Origin: Chitinophagaceae bacterium
GTDB lineage: Bacteria; Bacteroidota; Bacteroidia; Chitinophagales; Chitinophagaceae
DNA length: 13,062 nt
Direction: 5' to 3'
Assembly (NCBI GenBank): GCA_025963615.1
Contig: JAOQAL010000626.1
Location: 1 to 13,062 of the forward strand
The notes under the pieces were generated by a model. The model was not told where the DNA came from. It saw nothing but the letters and a program-made list of their open reading frames with translations, and did no database searches. The number at the start of each line of letters is the position of its first letter. The stretch's first letter is position 1. The position numbers and the translations under genes were made by a program. This document shows positions 1-7,670 of the stretch, piece by piece.

Positions 1-574
1 CCAAACTAACCGGCATTCCATTTACGCGGCATTCTATGATTCCACCCACGGAATCTTTGGCATCAATGGCCCGTTGTAATCCTTTTTCCAAATCAGTTTC
101 CCCACCGATTTCTGTAACAGCAGCTTCTATCTTTACCTGTGACATTATTTTTTTTGCAATAGCCCCTGCAGCCACCAACCCAGTTGTTAGCCTTGCACTG
201 AAATGCCCGCCACCCCGGTAATCTTCATGGCCACCAAATTTCTGATGGGCTACCCAATCAGCGTGACCGGGCCGGGGAATGCTGCGCTGTTTCTGATAAT
301 CTTCGCTGCGCGTATTATTATTTTCAAAAAAAATAGTGATGGGGAAGCCCGTTGTTTTACCGTTGAACAACCCGCTTTTGAAAAAAGGATAATCGGCTTC
401 CTGTCGGGGTGTGGTACCTTTTTGTTTACCCCCTTTTCTTCGTTCCAGGTCGGGAAGTAAATCCTCCGCGGTTAAAGACAAACCTGCCGGGCAACCATCG
501 ATAACAATTCCTACCGATTCGCCATGCGATTCGCCGAAGATGCTCACCCGAAAAAGGCGTCCAAAACTATTCAT
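1..574 (-). CDS. aroC: Chorismate synthase, N-terminal part (runs off the left edge)
   Basis: AroC converts 5-enolpyruvylshikimate-3-phosphate to chorismate, the last shikimate step, using reduced FMN as a catalytic cofactor. I translated the minus strand from the ATG at 574: 191 codons stay open to the edge, about half of a normal AroC. The family signature is clear: GESHG at residues 14-18 (conserved His17), the IDGCPAGL segment at 25-32, the RRKGGK stretch at 45-50, RPGHAD at 101-106 (His104), and a YRGGGHFSAR segment at 119-128 where many AroC proteins read GGGRSSAR. The start is supported by position: the ATG overlaps the last 8 bases of aroA, so the two genes are probably translationally coupled. 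The C-terminal half lies outside the window. Confidence 0.96.
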   Translation of the reverse strand, partial: MNSFGRLFRVSIFGESHGESVGIVIDGCPAGLSLTAEDLLPDLERRKGGKQKGTTPRQEADYPFFKSGLFNGKTTGFPITIFFENNNTRSEDYQKQRSIPRPGHADWVAHQKFGGHEDYRGGGHFSARLTTGLVAAGAIAKKIMSQVKIEAAVTEIGGETDLEKGLQRAIDAKDSVGGIIECRVNGMPVSL

Positions 575-1883
575 GAAATGTAAACTTATTGTTCAAAGAT
601 AACTTAGCTCCTAATGATTCAAGGTGTTCATAAAAATCGGGGTACGATTTTTTCACCGCCTGGGCTTCTTCAATGACCGTTTCACCTTCCGCCTTTAATG
701 CAGCGACGGCGCAAGCCATAGCAATACGATGATCATGACGGGAATGTACCGTAGCGCCTTTCACTCCCTGACCACCGTGCACAATCATCAGATCATCCAG
801 TAATTCAATCTTTACTCCCATTTTCCCAAATTCTGCCTGTAGCGTCAACCCCCTGTTACTTTCCTTATGCGCCAGCCTGCTTACCCCTTTTATTTTTGTT
901 TCTCCTTTACAATAGGCAGCCAGAGCAACTAAAGGCGGAAATAAATCCGGGCAATCCGTCGCATCAAATTCAAACGCGTTCATGTCACCTGCGTGTAACT
1001 GAATGCCCTTCCCATCCATTGCAATGGAAGCATTGGCATTCATTAATGCGTCAATAATTTTTTTATCCGCCTGCGTCGAAAGTAAGTCCAATCCTCTCAC
1101 TCTGATAGAACCTGCAATAACTCCGGCAACGAGCAAAAAAGCACCGCCGCTCCAATCGCCCTCAACGGTGTAAGTTCCCACCCCCTCTGAGGGTGTTATT
1201 TCAACAGCCTCTTTATGAAATATAAACTCCTCATAATTTTTATTTTCTGGCAATGGCAATCCGAATTGTCGCATCACATCCAACGTAAGATCTATGTAAG
1301 GTTTACTTTTTAAATTCCGAACCTTTATTGACACTGGCAGGTTTGAAGAGGATTTAGCTGGAGCCGCAGCAAAAGCCATCAACAATCCCGTTAAAAACTG
1401 GGAACTTAATGAGCCATCTATTTCGATACTGGTTGGTTGTAACGGGCCTTTTATTTTTAAAGGCAGTTTCCCGTTATTTGATTGAACTGACACTCCCAGT
1501 TTTGGCAATATCTCATCAAAGAAATCCATCGGTCTGGTCAATAAACTCCCTTCGCCATTGATTCTGATTTCCTTTTCACTCAAGGCTACCAAGGGCGTAA
1601 ACATGCGGATACTTAAACCGCTTTCCCCACAATTAATTTCATCAACTACAGGTTTTACTCCATTGCTTTTAACGGTTAATTCTTCACCAGCTATCTCCCA
1701 CTCCGCTCCCAGCCTTTTAATAATATCCAACGCCGCAATATCATCGTTGCTATGCCCTGGATTTTGCACCAGCCTGGTACCCTTCGACAACAAAGCTGCC
1801 GCACAGGCCCTTTGCATAGAACTTTTGGAAGCTGCCGCCAATATAGTTCCGGATAGTATTGATGGTTGTATTGTTACTTTCAT
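567..1883 (-). CDS. aroA: 3-phosphoshikimate 1-carboxyvinyltransferase (EPSP synthase)
   Basis: AroA transfers the enolpyruvyl group of PEP to shikimate-3-phosphate, the sixth shikimate step. The 438 residues match family length and show both lobes. Visible active-site segments, with E. coli equivalents from family knowledge: ASKSSMQR at 18-25 (K20, S21, R25); the PEP/glyphosate loop GESGLSIR at 86-93 where enteric enzymes read GNAGTAMR; SLSSQFLTG at 158-166; D313 in the CPDLFPPL segment; K340-E341 in AHKESNR; D384-H385-R386 in RHDHRIAM; and K411/K412 before SYPDFYE. The ATG start lies 28 nt after the aroB stop, and the stop overlaps aroC by 8 bases, so aroB-aroA-aroC look like one transcript. 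Function is near certain; only the loop substitutions are unusual compared with enteric enzymes. Confidence 0.97.
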   Translation of the reverse strand: MKVTIQPSILSGTILAAASKSSMQRACAAALLSKGTRLVQNPGHSNDDIAALDIIKRLGAEWEIAGEELTVKSNGVKPVVDEINCGESGLSIRMFTPLVALSEKEIRINGEGSLLTRPMDFFDEILPKLGVSVQSNNGKLPLKIKGPLQPTSIEIDGSLSSQFLTGLLMAFAAAPAKSSSNLPVSIKVRNLKSKPYIDLTLDVMRQFGLPLPENKNYEEFIFHKEAVEITPSEGVGTYTVEGDWSGGAFLLVAGVIAGSIRVRGLDLLSTQADKKIIDALMNANASIAMDGKGIQLHAGDMNAFEFDATDCPDLFPPLVALAAYCKGETKIKGVSRLAHKESNRGLTLQAEFGKMGVKIELLDDLMIVHGGQGVKGATVHSRHDHRIAMACAVAALKAEGETVIEEAQAVKKSYPDFYEHLESLGAKLSLNNKFTFHE

Positions 1884-1911
1884 AACGCTGACCCTCGAAA
1901 AGCGAAAAATT

Positions 1912-2931
1912 TTATAACCCGTTAAGTATAGATTCTAATTCTTTCATCGGAATAGGCTTTACGATGCCTTTCCCAATCTTTTCCAGCAATATGTAATTCA
2001 TTTCAGCCCTTTCTCTCTTCTTATCCATCTTCAGCACGTCAAATACTTTTTGCTTGTCAAACTTTAGACAGGTAGGTAATCCATATTTCTCCAGCACATT
2101 CACTACTTTCTTAGCATCCTTAAATCCATTCAGTTGTTGTGACATGTTGGCGGCATAGGTCATGCCGATAGAAATAGCCTGGCCATGAGATAGATCATAC
2201 TGGTTTTCCAACGCATGACCAAGTGTATGACCAAAGTTCAATAGCTTCCTGTCCCCTTTTTCGAATTCATCCCGTTGCACCAGTTTTGTTTTCAAAATAG
2301 CATTGCGCCGAATGAGTTCACCAACAGCTTTCTTTCCTGTGTGGTATTTTCTTAATGAACCTGATTCCAGTTCACGGAACATGGCGGCATCCTTTATACA
2401 GGCATGTTTGATAATTTCCGCAAACCCATTTTCCCATTCATTTTGCGGGAGTGTATTGAGAAAAATCAGGTCATGTAAAATAAATGAAGGTTGTCTTATA
2501 ATCCCGACAATATTCTTGTAAACCCCCAGATCAATCCCATTCTTACCGCCAATAGAAGCGTCCACCATAGCAAGTAATGTAGTCGGTAAAAACCCAAACT
2601 TTATTCCGCGCATGTATACGGATGCCACATAACCCGTCATATCCGTTATCACACCGCCGCCCAGGCCGACCAAGGTCGTTTTCCGGTCAGCTTCCATAGC
2701 TATCAATTGCTCAATGACTGCATTGGCTGTTTCCTGTACCTTATATTCTTCGCCGGGTTTCAGGACAATGGTCTTCCAGTTTTTAAATCTTTTGCCATGT
2801 GCATTAGAGATATTTTCATCCGTGATAATAATAGAATTCTTCTGATCCACTATTTCTTTCAGATGAGAAATGCTCCCGGCGAGATAATAATCAACGGAAC
2901 TGTTTGAAAATTTATAAGTGAGTTTCTTCAT
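1912..2931 (-). CDS. aroB: 3-dehydroquinate synthase
   Basis: AroB cyclises DAHP to 3-dehydroquinate, the second shikimate step, with NAD and a divalent metal (usually zinc). The 339 residues show the NAD-binding GLGGGVITDMTGYVAS segment (89-104) and FLPTTLLAMVDASIGGKNGID (114-134). The three family metal ligands are present: E172 in GFAEIIKHA, H235 in NFGHTLGHALE, and H249 in LSHGQAISIGM. The start ATG is just downstream of a repeat-borne promoter match (TTTG-N19-TACTTTTG, 2952-2982), so aroB probably opens a separate transcription unit with aroA and aroC. The leader RNA would be short and has no clear Shine-Dalgarno motif, which is normal for Bacteroidota. Confidence 0.97.
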   Translation of the reverse strand: MKKLTYKFSNSSVDYYLAGSISHLKEIVDQKNSIIITDENISNAHGKRFKNWKTIVLKPGEEYKVQETANAVIEQLIAMEADRKTTLVGLGGGVITDMTGYVASVYMRGIKFGFLPTTLLAMVDASIGGKNGIDLGVYKNIVGIIRQPSFILHDLIFLNTLPQNEWENGFAEIIKHACIKDAAMFRELESGSLRKYHTGKKAVGELIRRNAILKTKLVQRDEFEKGDRKLLNFGHTLGHALENQYDLSHGQAISIGMTYAANMSQQLNGFKDAKKVVNVLEKYGLPTCLKFDKQKVFDVLKMDKKRERAEMNYILLEKIGKGIVKPIPMKELESILNGL

Positions 2932-2940
2932 TTTAATTCA

Positions 2941-3000
2941 AGAGGCTGTCTCAAAAGTAATATTTCACGCAAAGGGCGCAAAGAAGCAAAGAACGCAAAG
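2941..3000. repeat. Intergenic repeat: CGCAAAG units plus an IS-end-like GAGGCTGTCTC segment
   Basis: Three exact CGCAAAG units (2968-2974, 2977-2983, 2994-3000) and one AGCAAAG variant (2985-2991) recur with an 8-9 base period. Beside them at 2941-2957 lies AGAGGCTGTCTCAAAAG, a sequence that resembles, from memory, ends of insertion sequences and small mobile repeats in Bacteroidota. No transposase and no inverted partner of that segment occurs in the 166-bp gap, so this would be a solitary remnant. The repeat structure is read directly; its mobile origin is inference. Confidence 0.6.
2952..2982 (-). promoter_or_regulatory. Bacteroidota-type promoter for aroB
   Basis: On the minus strand TTTG (2982-2979) is followed after exactly 19 bases by TACTTTTG (2959-2952). 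This is a full match to the Bacteroidota vegetative promoter form TTTG-N19/20-TAnnTTTG. The -33 half comes from a CGCAAAG repeat unit and the -7 half from the IS-end-like segment. Transcription would begin near 2945, about 15 nt before the aroB ATG. Confidence 0.6.
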
Positions 3001-3097
3001 AGACGAACGGTGAATACCATTACCGAACGCCCTGGACAGAACAAAGCTCCATCCACAACTTTGCAGCCGGCAACTATAAATCACCAACTCCAAACTC

Positions 3098-4186
3098 TTA
3101 CGAATTCATAACCTTATTCTGGTGATTGATACTTTCCATGTGCACCGCGTCAAAATACTTCGTGATGAATTCCTTGCTCAATCCCAATTTATCGCCTTTC
3201 AAAAAAGCCCGTTCCAGAATTGAATTCCAGCGGTTAGTCTGAAGAATGGTAATGTTATTATTTTTTTTGTATTCCCCAATTTTTTCAGCAATCTTCATCC
3301 GCTGACCGATGATTTGCATCAGTTCATCATCCAGGTGATTAATCTGCTGGCGGAGTTTTTCCAGCGCCGCATGATATTCTTCTGAATTGACATCTTCTTT
3401 ACGCCAAATAATTGCATCAAGCATTTCGGCCAGGCGTTCAGGTGTTACCTGTTGTTTCGCATCGCTCCATGCATTATCAGGATCAACATGGCTTTCAATC
3501 ATCAATCCGTCAAAGTCAAGATCAATGGCTTTCTGCGCCACTTCCAGCAATATATCCCGGCGGCCACAGATATGCGAAGGATCGTTGATGATCATCATCT
3601 CAGGATTGCGGCGTTTCATTTCAATAGCCAGGTGCCACATCGGCGCGTTGCGGTATTCGGTATTACCATAGGAAGAAAATCCGCGGTGAATCAAACCGAT
3701 TTGTTTTACACCAGCTCTCGCTACCCGTTCCACTGCGCCGGACCATAATTCCAGATCCGGATTGATTGGATTCTTGATCAACACGGGTACATCTACTCCA
3801 CGCAAGGCATCGGCTACTTCCTGAACACTGAATGGATTCACCGTTGTTCTGGCACCAATCCAAAGCACATCTACCTCAAAGGTCAATGCATCTTCGACCT
3901 GTTTGCCGGTAGCTACTTCAACCGTTGTTGGCAGGCCTGTTAATTTCTTCGCCTGTTGCAGCCAGGGCAATCCCTTGGCGCCAATGCCCTCAAACAAACC
4001 AGGTTTGGTCCTGGGTTTCCAGATGCCGGCCCGGAGCATATCTACTTTGCCGGTGTTGGCTAAGCGTTGGGCTGTCGCCAATAACTGTTCTTCTGTTTCG
4101 GCGCTGCAGGGGCCGGAAATTATCAGGGGTCGTTTGTTCCATTTTCCCTGAGTTACTTCTTTCATGGTTTGTGTTGCTGTTTGCAT
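3098..4186 (-). CDS. Bifunctional DAHP synthase / chorismate mutase (AroQ type)
   Basis: The N-terminal domain condenses PEP and erythrose-4-phosphate to DAHP; the C-terminal domain rearranges chorismate to prephenate. Residues 18-260 are a DAHP synthase of the KDO8PS-like (type I-beta) fold: GPCSAE (25-30), RAGIWKPRTKPG (52-63), GARTTVNPFS (111-120), KNPINPD (138-144), IHRGFSS (166-172) and NDPSH (201-205). The metal ligands inferred from family spacing are C27, H205, E231 and D242. Residues 274-356 form an AroQ chorismate mutase helix bundle with R279, R296, K307, R319 and Q356 at the expected active-site spacing. The same fusion is known in Bacteroidota (for example Porphyromonas gingivalis), where the mutase domain also gives allosteric control. 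Starts at M1 or M8 are both possible; neither has a Shine-Dalgarno site. I see no consensus promoter in the 244 nt upstream, so read-through from tyrA is likely. Confidence 0.95.
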   Translation of the reverse strand: MQTATQTMKEVTQGKWNKRPLIISGPCSAETEEQLLATAQRLANTGKVDMLRAGIWKPRTKPGLFEGIGAKGLPWLQQAKKLTGLPTTVEVATGKQVEDALTFEVDVLWIGARTTVNPFSVQEVADALRGVDVPVLIKNPINPDLELWSGAVERVARAGVKQIGLIHRGFSSYGNTEYRNAPMWHLAIEMKRRNPEMMIINDPSHICGRRDILLEVAQKAIDLDFDGLMIESHVDPDNAWSDAKQQVTPERLAEMLDAIIWRKEDVNSEEYHAALEKLRQQINHLDDELMQIIGQRMKIAEKIGEYKKNNNITILQTNRWNSILERAFLKGDKLGLSKEFITKYFDAVHMESINHQNKVMNS

Positions 4187-4430
4187 GTTGTAAAGTTACG
4201 GCTCATTTCCTAAAGGGAGTCAGGAGCCATTTTATGTTGTTAATATTTATGTTTCGAACCTGGTAATTCTTTTTATTTTTTTTTATTTTTTCGATTGTGA
4301 TTTGTTCAACCCCCACCCCGGACGTTTCTATTTGATATTTTCCTTCGTTCGCCTTCCGCGTGAGGCGGGAAAGGCTCTCCGGGTAGAGGATGATTAGCTA
4401 TAGCCGACGATGTTAAATATGATAAGAAAA
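4187..4430. other. tyrA-DAHP synthase intergenic spacer with small inverted repeats
   Basis: This 244-bp stretch has no gene I can support. It contains an inverted repeat CGCCT/AGGCG (4350-4354 and 4363-4367) without a following T-run, a self-complementary GCTATAGC near 4397, and an A/T-homopolymer stretch at 4268-4291. A weak GGCTC/GAGCC hairpin (4200-4204 and 4224-4228) lies just before the DAHP synthase ATG. No TAnnTTTG match occurs on the minus strand; TAACTTTA (4198-4191) is one base off and lacks a -33 partner. Confidence 0.5.
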
Positions 4431-5279
4431 TTATTTTATTATCCTCCTGATCGTATTCGCATCTTCAATCAATTTCTTTAAATCTCCGAAATTCTCCTGC
4501 TCAATACTATCCCTGAATTTCAATAGCTGTTCAATATGCTCATTCAATACGTCCAGTACGTTCACTTTATTTTGCATAAATACAGGAACCCACATCGCAG
4601 GATTACTTTTTGCCAGCCTCACCGTACTTTCAAAACCCGCGGAGGCTAATTCGAAAATGGCTTTCTCTTCTCTTTCTTTTTCCAGCACCGTATTGGCGAG
4701 CGCGAAGGACGTGATATGTGATATATGACTTACATACGCCGCATGCAGATCATGTGCCTTTGCTTCCATCTCCAGTAAGTGCATGCCTATTTTTTTATAC
4801 ATCGCTTTGGTCCAGCCGAGTGCATCCGGATCACTTTCATTGGCATTGCAGATAATCACGGCTTTGTTTTCAAATGCTCCTTTCACGGCCGCCTGCGGAC
4901 CGCTGTATTCTGTACCCCACATCGGGTGCGTAGCTACATATCTTCCTCTTTTCGGATGATCTTTGACCGCTTCAATGGATTGTGATTTTGTAGACCCCAG
5001 GTCAATCACAATCTGCTGATCAATTTTATCGAGTATCTGTGGTAATAACGTGACCACTGTATCAACCGGAATGGCTAATACCACCACATCCGACGCGGCA
5101 ATCGCTTCATCCAGTGGCCATGTTTCATCTACGAGCTCCAGTTCCACTGCCTTGGCTGCATGGTCTTTATTGGCATCAACACCAATCAATTTTGATGAAA
5201 TCTTCTTTTCATGCAGTTGAAGCGCCAGCGACCCACCAATGAGCCCCACGCCTACTATAGCTATTCTTTTTCTTTCCAT
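4431..5279 (-). CDS. tyrA: Prephenate dehydrogenase
   Basis: TyrA oxidatively decarboxylates prephenate to 4-hydroxyphenylpyruvate, the tyrosine-branch step. The 282 residues hold an N-terminal Rossmann domain with GVGLIGGS (10-17) and Asp35 at the end of the second strand, which suggests NAD rather than NADP. LGSTKS (94-99) follows, then the HPMWGTE segment with the family catalytic His118, SHISHITS (184-191), and R221 in the VRLAKSNPAMW stretch that binds prephenate in homologues. There is no C-terminal ACT domain and no fused mutase; mutase activity comes from the DAHP synthase fusion downstream. The ATG lies 31 nt after the aminotransferase stop, so these genes are probably cotranscribed under the pheA attenuator. 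Confidence 0.95.
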   Translation of the reverse strand: MERKRIAIVGVGLIGGSLALQLHEKKISSKLIGVDANKDHAAKAVELELVDETWPLDEAIAASDVVVLAIPVDTVVTLLPQILDKIDQQIVIDLGSTKSQSIEAVKDHPKRGRYVATHPMWGTEYSGPQAAVKGAFENKAVIICNANESDPDALGWTKAMYKKIGMHLLEMEAKAHDLHAAYVSHISHITSFALANTVLEKEREEKAIFELASAGFESTVRLAKSNPAMWVPVFMQNKVNVLDVLNEHIEQLLKFRDSIEQENFGDLKKLIEDANTIRRIIK

Positions 5280-5310
5280 AATATTTCTTTTCGGAATAAG
5301 TGATCGACTC

Positions 5311-6543
5311 TTAGCGCTTTATTCTTTTTATCGCTTCTTCGAATTTTTCCACCGCCCCACATAAGCTGATCCTGATATATTTCTGACCGGCGTCTCCGAA
5401 TATACTGCCCGGAGTAATGAACACATTGGAATTATACAATGCCTCATCACTCAGCGCATAGCCATCTTTATATTTGGAAGGAATCTTCGCCCATACAAAC
5501 AAGCCTACCTGCTGTTTTGAATATTTACAACCCAACAGGGTAAGTAATTCAAAAACCTTTTCCCGTCGCACTGTATAAATCGCATTGACAGCATCGTGCC
5601 AATCATTTCCCAGCGACAAGGCCCTGGCCGCAGCTAACTGTACCGGCAGAAACATACCGCTGTCCATATTACTTTTGAACCGCAGCACTTCATCAATTCT
5701 TCCTTTGGCACCGCATAACATACCCACTCTCCAACCAGCCATATTATGCGATTTACTTAATGAATTCAACTCTATAACACCCTCTTTGGCATCCGTTACA
5801 CTCAATAAACTCATCGGCTCATCATTCAGAATAAAACTGTAAGGATTATCATGAATGATGAGAATATCATTTTCTTTACCAAAAGCCACTATGTTCCGAA
5901 ACAATTCTTTTGACGGTAATTGCCCGGTTGGCATTTGCGGGTAATTGACAAACATCAGTTTCACTTTCTTCAGATTCTTTTTGGAAAGTTTGTTAAATTC
6001 AGGCTCGTAATTATTTTTCTCCTTTAATTTATATTCAACACATTTACCACCTGCCAGCTTTACCGCACTCCGGTAGGTCGGATAGCCAGGATTGGGTACC
6101 AGCACTTCATCTCCTTTGTTAAGATAGGTCATGCAGATATGCATGATACCTTCCTTACTTCCCATTAAGGGTAAAATTTCGGTATCCGGATTTAACTCCA
6201 CCTGGTACCATTTCTTATACCAGTCACTTATTGCTTTTCTTAATAGCGGAGAGCCTTTATAATTCTGATACGCGTGCACGTTAGGTTTTGCACTTTCTTC
6301 CTGCAATGTTTTGATTACATCCGGGTGCGGTGGCAGATCGGGGCTGCCAATACCGAGATTTATTATATCTTTTCCCTGTTTATTTAACTCATCGATCTCC
6401 CGCAGCTTTTGCGAAAAATAATATTCTCCAATTCCTTCCAATCTTTTACTGGTCCGGCCTTTTTGCGCGTCCGGATATTCCAAGGTCACCAACGCGCCCA
6501 TGGGGCTTGTTGAAGTTTCTTTTATTTTTTTTGAATCCTTCAT
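5311..6543 (-). CDS. Class I/II PLP aminotransferase, probable aromatic or prephenate aminotransferase
   Basis: A fold-type I aminotransferase of 410 residues from the ATG at 6543. The reading frame is open up to a GTG at 6609, and another ATG lies at 6501. I chose 6543 because the stretch before it is AT-rich and looks non-coding; family homology begins only around the RLEGIGEYYFSQ segment. Visible motifs: LGIGSPDLPPHP, HAYQNYKGSPLLRKAI, MGSKEGI, NPGYPTY, D232-x-x-Y235 in HDNPYSF, the PLP lysine K264 in SLSKSHNMAGWRVG, and R391 in KYIRISLC for the substrate carboxylate. The usual NPxNPTG reads NYPQMPTG (200-207): the conserved Asn is Met204. Its place between pheA and tyrA suggests transamination of phenylpyruvate, 4-hydroxyphenylpyruvate or prephenate; sequence alone does not settle which. 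The core also resembles AlaC- and DapL-like enzymes. Confidence 0.88.
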   Translation of the reverse strand: MKDSKKIKETSTSPMGALVTLEYPDAQKGRTSKRLEGIGEYYFSQKLREIDELNKQGKDIINLGIGSPDLPPHPDVIKTLQEESAKPNVHAYQNYKGSPLLRKAISDWYKKWYQVELNPDTEILPLMGSKEGIMHICMTYLNKGDEVLVPNPGYPTYRSAVKLAGGKCVEYKLKEKNNYEPEFNKLSKKNLKKVKLMFVNYPQMPTGQLPSKELFRNIVAFGKENDILIIHDNPYSFILNDEPMSLLSVTDAKEGVIELNSLSKSHNMAGWRVGMLCGAKGRIDEVLRFKSNMDSGMFLPVQLAAARALSLGNDWHDAVNAIYTVRREKVFELLTLLGCKYSKQQVGLFVWAKIPSKYKDGYALSDEALYNSNVFITPGSIFGDAGQKYIRISLCGAVEKFEEAIKRIKR

Positions 6544-6633
6544 TCTGTCTGATAATATTATTTTCTTTAAAATATTTTTAGCGTTAACCAGCGAGTGCCT
6601 ACCCACCACTGCCCCCCATGGATTTGAAAGGCG

Positions 6634-7563
6634 CTACTTCCACACCCCTCTCTTATAAATTCCATAAATCTTCAAATGCTCTGTTTTCGGTTTAATGGTC
6701 TTCATTACATCGTTAAATTGCTGCAGGCTGTCAAATTCCATATCCGCATGAAAACTGTACTTAAAATCACTACCTGGAATCGGGAAACTCTGCAGTTTGC
6801 TGAGATTAATGCCGCCATCCGAAATGGCTGTCAATACTTTTGCAAGACTACCTTTTGAATGGTCAGTATGAAAATTAACTGATGCTTTATCGGCACCTTT
6901 TATTTCTGTAATGGTCTCTTCACATTTTAAAATCAGGAACCTTGTATAATTGTTTTTAAGTGTATGAATGTTCGGAGCGATCATATCCAGATCGTATAAA
7001 TCAGCAGCCAGTTTGCTGGCGATGGCGGCAATATGCTTGCTCTTATGCTGGTGAACATGTTTTGCGCTTAAGGCGGTATCTTCGGTTTCTACCAATTTCC
7101 ATTTATATTGATCCAGGAAATCATAACATTGCTGCAGCGCCATGGTATGTGAATGTACTTCACGGATATCTTCCAGTTTTACGCCGGGGTTTACCAATAA
7201 GTTTTGCTTTATGTGCAGGTATACTTCCCCGGCAATTTTTAGATTTGATTTTTGCAGCAGGTTATAATTGGGAAGGATGCTTCCGGCAATGGAATTTTCG
7301 ATCGCCATGACTGCACCATCACTTTCGTTTTTATGCGCGGCGATCCTGACCACGTCACGAAAAGTAGGACAGGTAATAACTTCAACATTTTTACCAAAGA
7401 ACAATTGGGCTACCATCTGGTGAAAACTACCTTCATAACCCTGTATCGCAATACGGCCACCCGCTGGTGCCGAAAGAGGCGGAACCACCAGCATGCGATC
7501 TTTGCTTTTCGACGCATCTTCCTGCTTTCGATCCATTTTTTTCCTGGTTGCTTTTTCTGCCAT
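6634..7563 (-). CDS. pheA: Prephenate dehydratase with C-terminal ACT domain
   Basis: PheA decarboxylates and dehydrates prephenate to phenylpyruvate, the phenylalanine-branch step. In the 309 residues a dehydratase domain spans about 37-215: AIQGYEGSFHQ (39-49), AIENSIAGS (87-95), a HSHTMALQQC segment (137-146), EDTALSA (161-167) and the catalytic NYTRF (205-209). An ACT domain follows (about 227-305), with KGSLAKVL and INLSKLQSFP. The phenylalanine-binding ESRP motif known from enteric and Gram-positive enzymes reads QSFP here. The first 35 residues are a lysine-rich extension. The ATG at 7563 has AAGGAA 9 bases upstream; M24 is an alternative. It is the first structural gene after the Phe/Tyr attenuator, 24 nt or more ahead of the aminotransferase. 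Confidence 0.95.
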   Translation of the reverse strand: MAEKATRKKMDRKQEDASKSKDRMLVVPPLSAPAGGRIAIQGYEGSFHQMVAQLFFGKNVEVITCPTFRDVVRIAAHKNESDGAVMAIENSIAGSILPNYNLLQKSNLKIAGEVYLHIKQNLLVNPGVKLEDIREVHSHTMALQQCYDFLDQYKWKLVETEDTALSAKHVHQHKSKHIAAIASKLAADLYDLDMIAPNIHTLKNNYTRFLILKCEETITEIKGADKASVNFHTDHSKGSLAKVLTAISDGGINLSKLQSFPIPGSDFKYSFHADMEFDSLQQFNDVMKTIKPKTEHLKIYGIYKRGVWK

Positions 7564-7636
7564 ATTTTAATTCCTTTTCAATTTCTTGTTTTACGTTCCC
7601 GCTCCCTGTCCCGATGTCCTTCTGCAGCGGGGACTT

Positions 7637-7670
7637 AAAACAAGAATCCCGGCTTTAGGCCGGGATTCTT
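7637..7670 (-). terminator. Attenuator terminator of the pheA leader
   Basis: On the minus strand a perfect 12-bp stem (AAGAATCCCGGC, 7670-7659; GCCGGGATTCTT, 7653-7642) with a 5-nt loop is followed by G and TTTT (7640-7637). It lies between the leader peptide stop and the pheA ATG. Its 5' arm is also the 3' strand of the alternative antiterminator. No other hairpin with a T-run lies after the helicase stop, so it may also end helicase transcripts. Confidence 0.85.

Noticed and set aside
4268..4291. A/T-homopolymer tract as a terminator T-run
   Set aside because: On the minus strand it is A-rich, not T-rich, and no stable hairpin precedes it in the right orientation.
6544..6609. GTG-started extension of the aminotransferase
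   Set aside because: The added residues are not family-like and the DNA is AT-rich like a spacer; an ATG at 6543 is preferred, though this is not certain.
7642..7670. Simple intrinsic terminator of the helicase gene only
   Set aside because: The same arm pairs over 19 bp with the end of a Phe/Tyr-rich ORF, and a promoter box precedes that ORF, so an attenuator explains far more of the sequence. A double role is kept as a finding.
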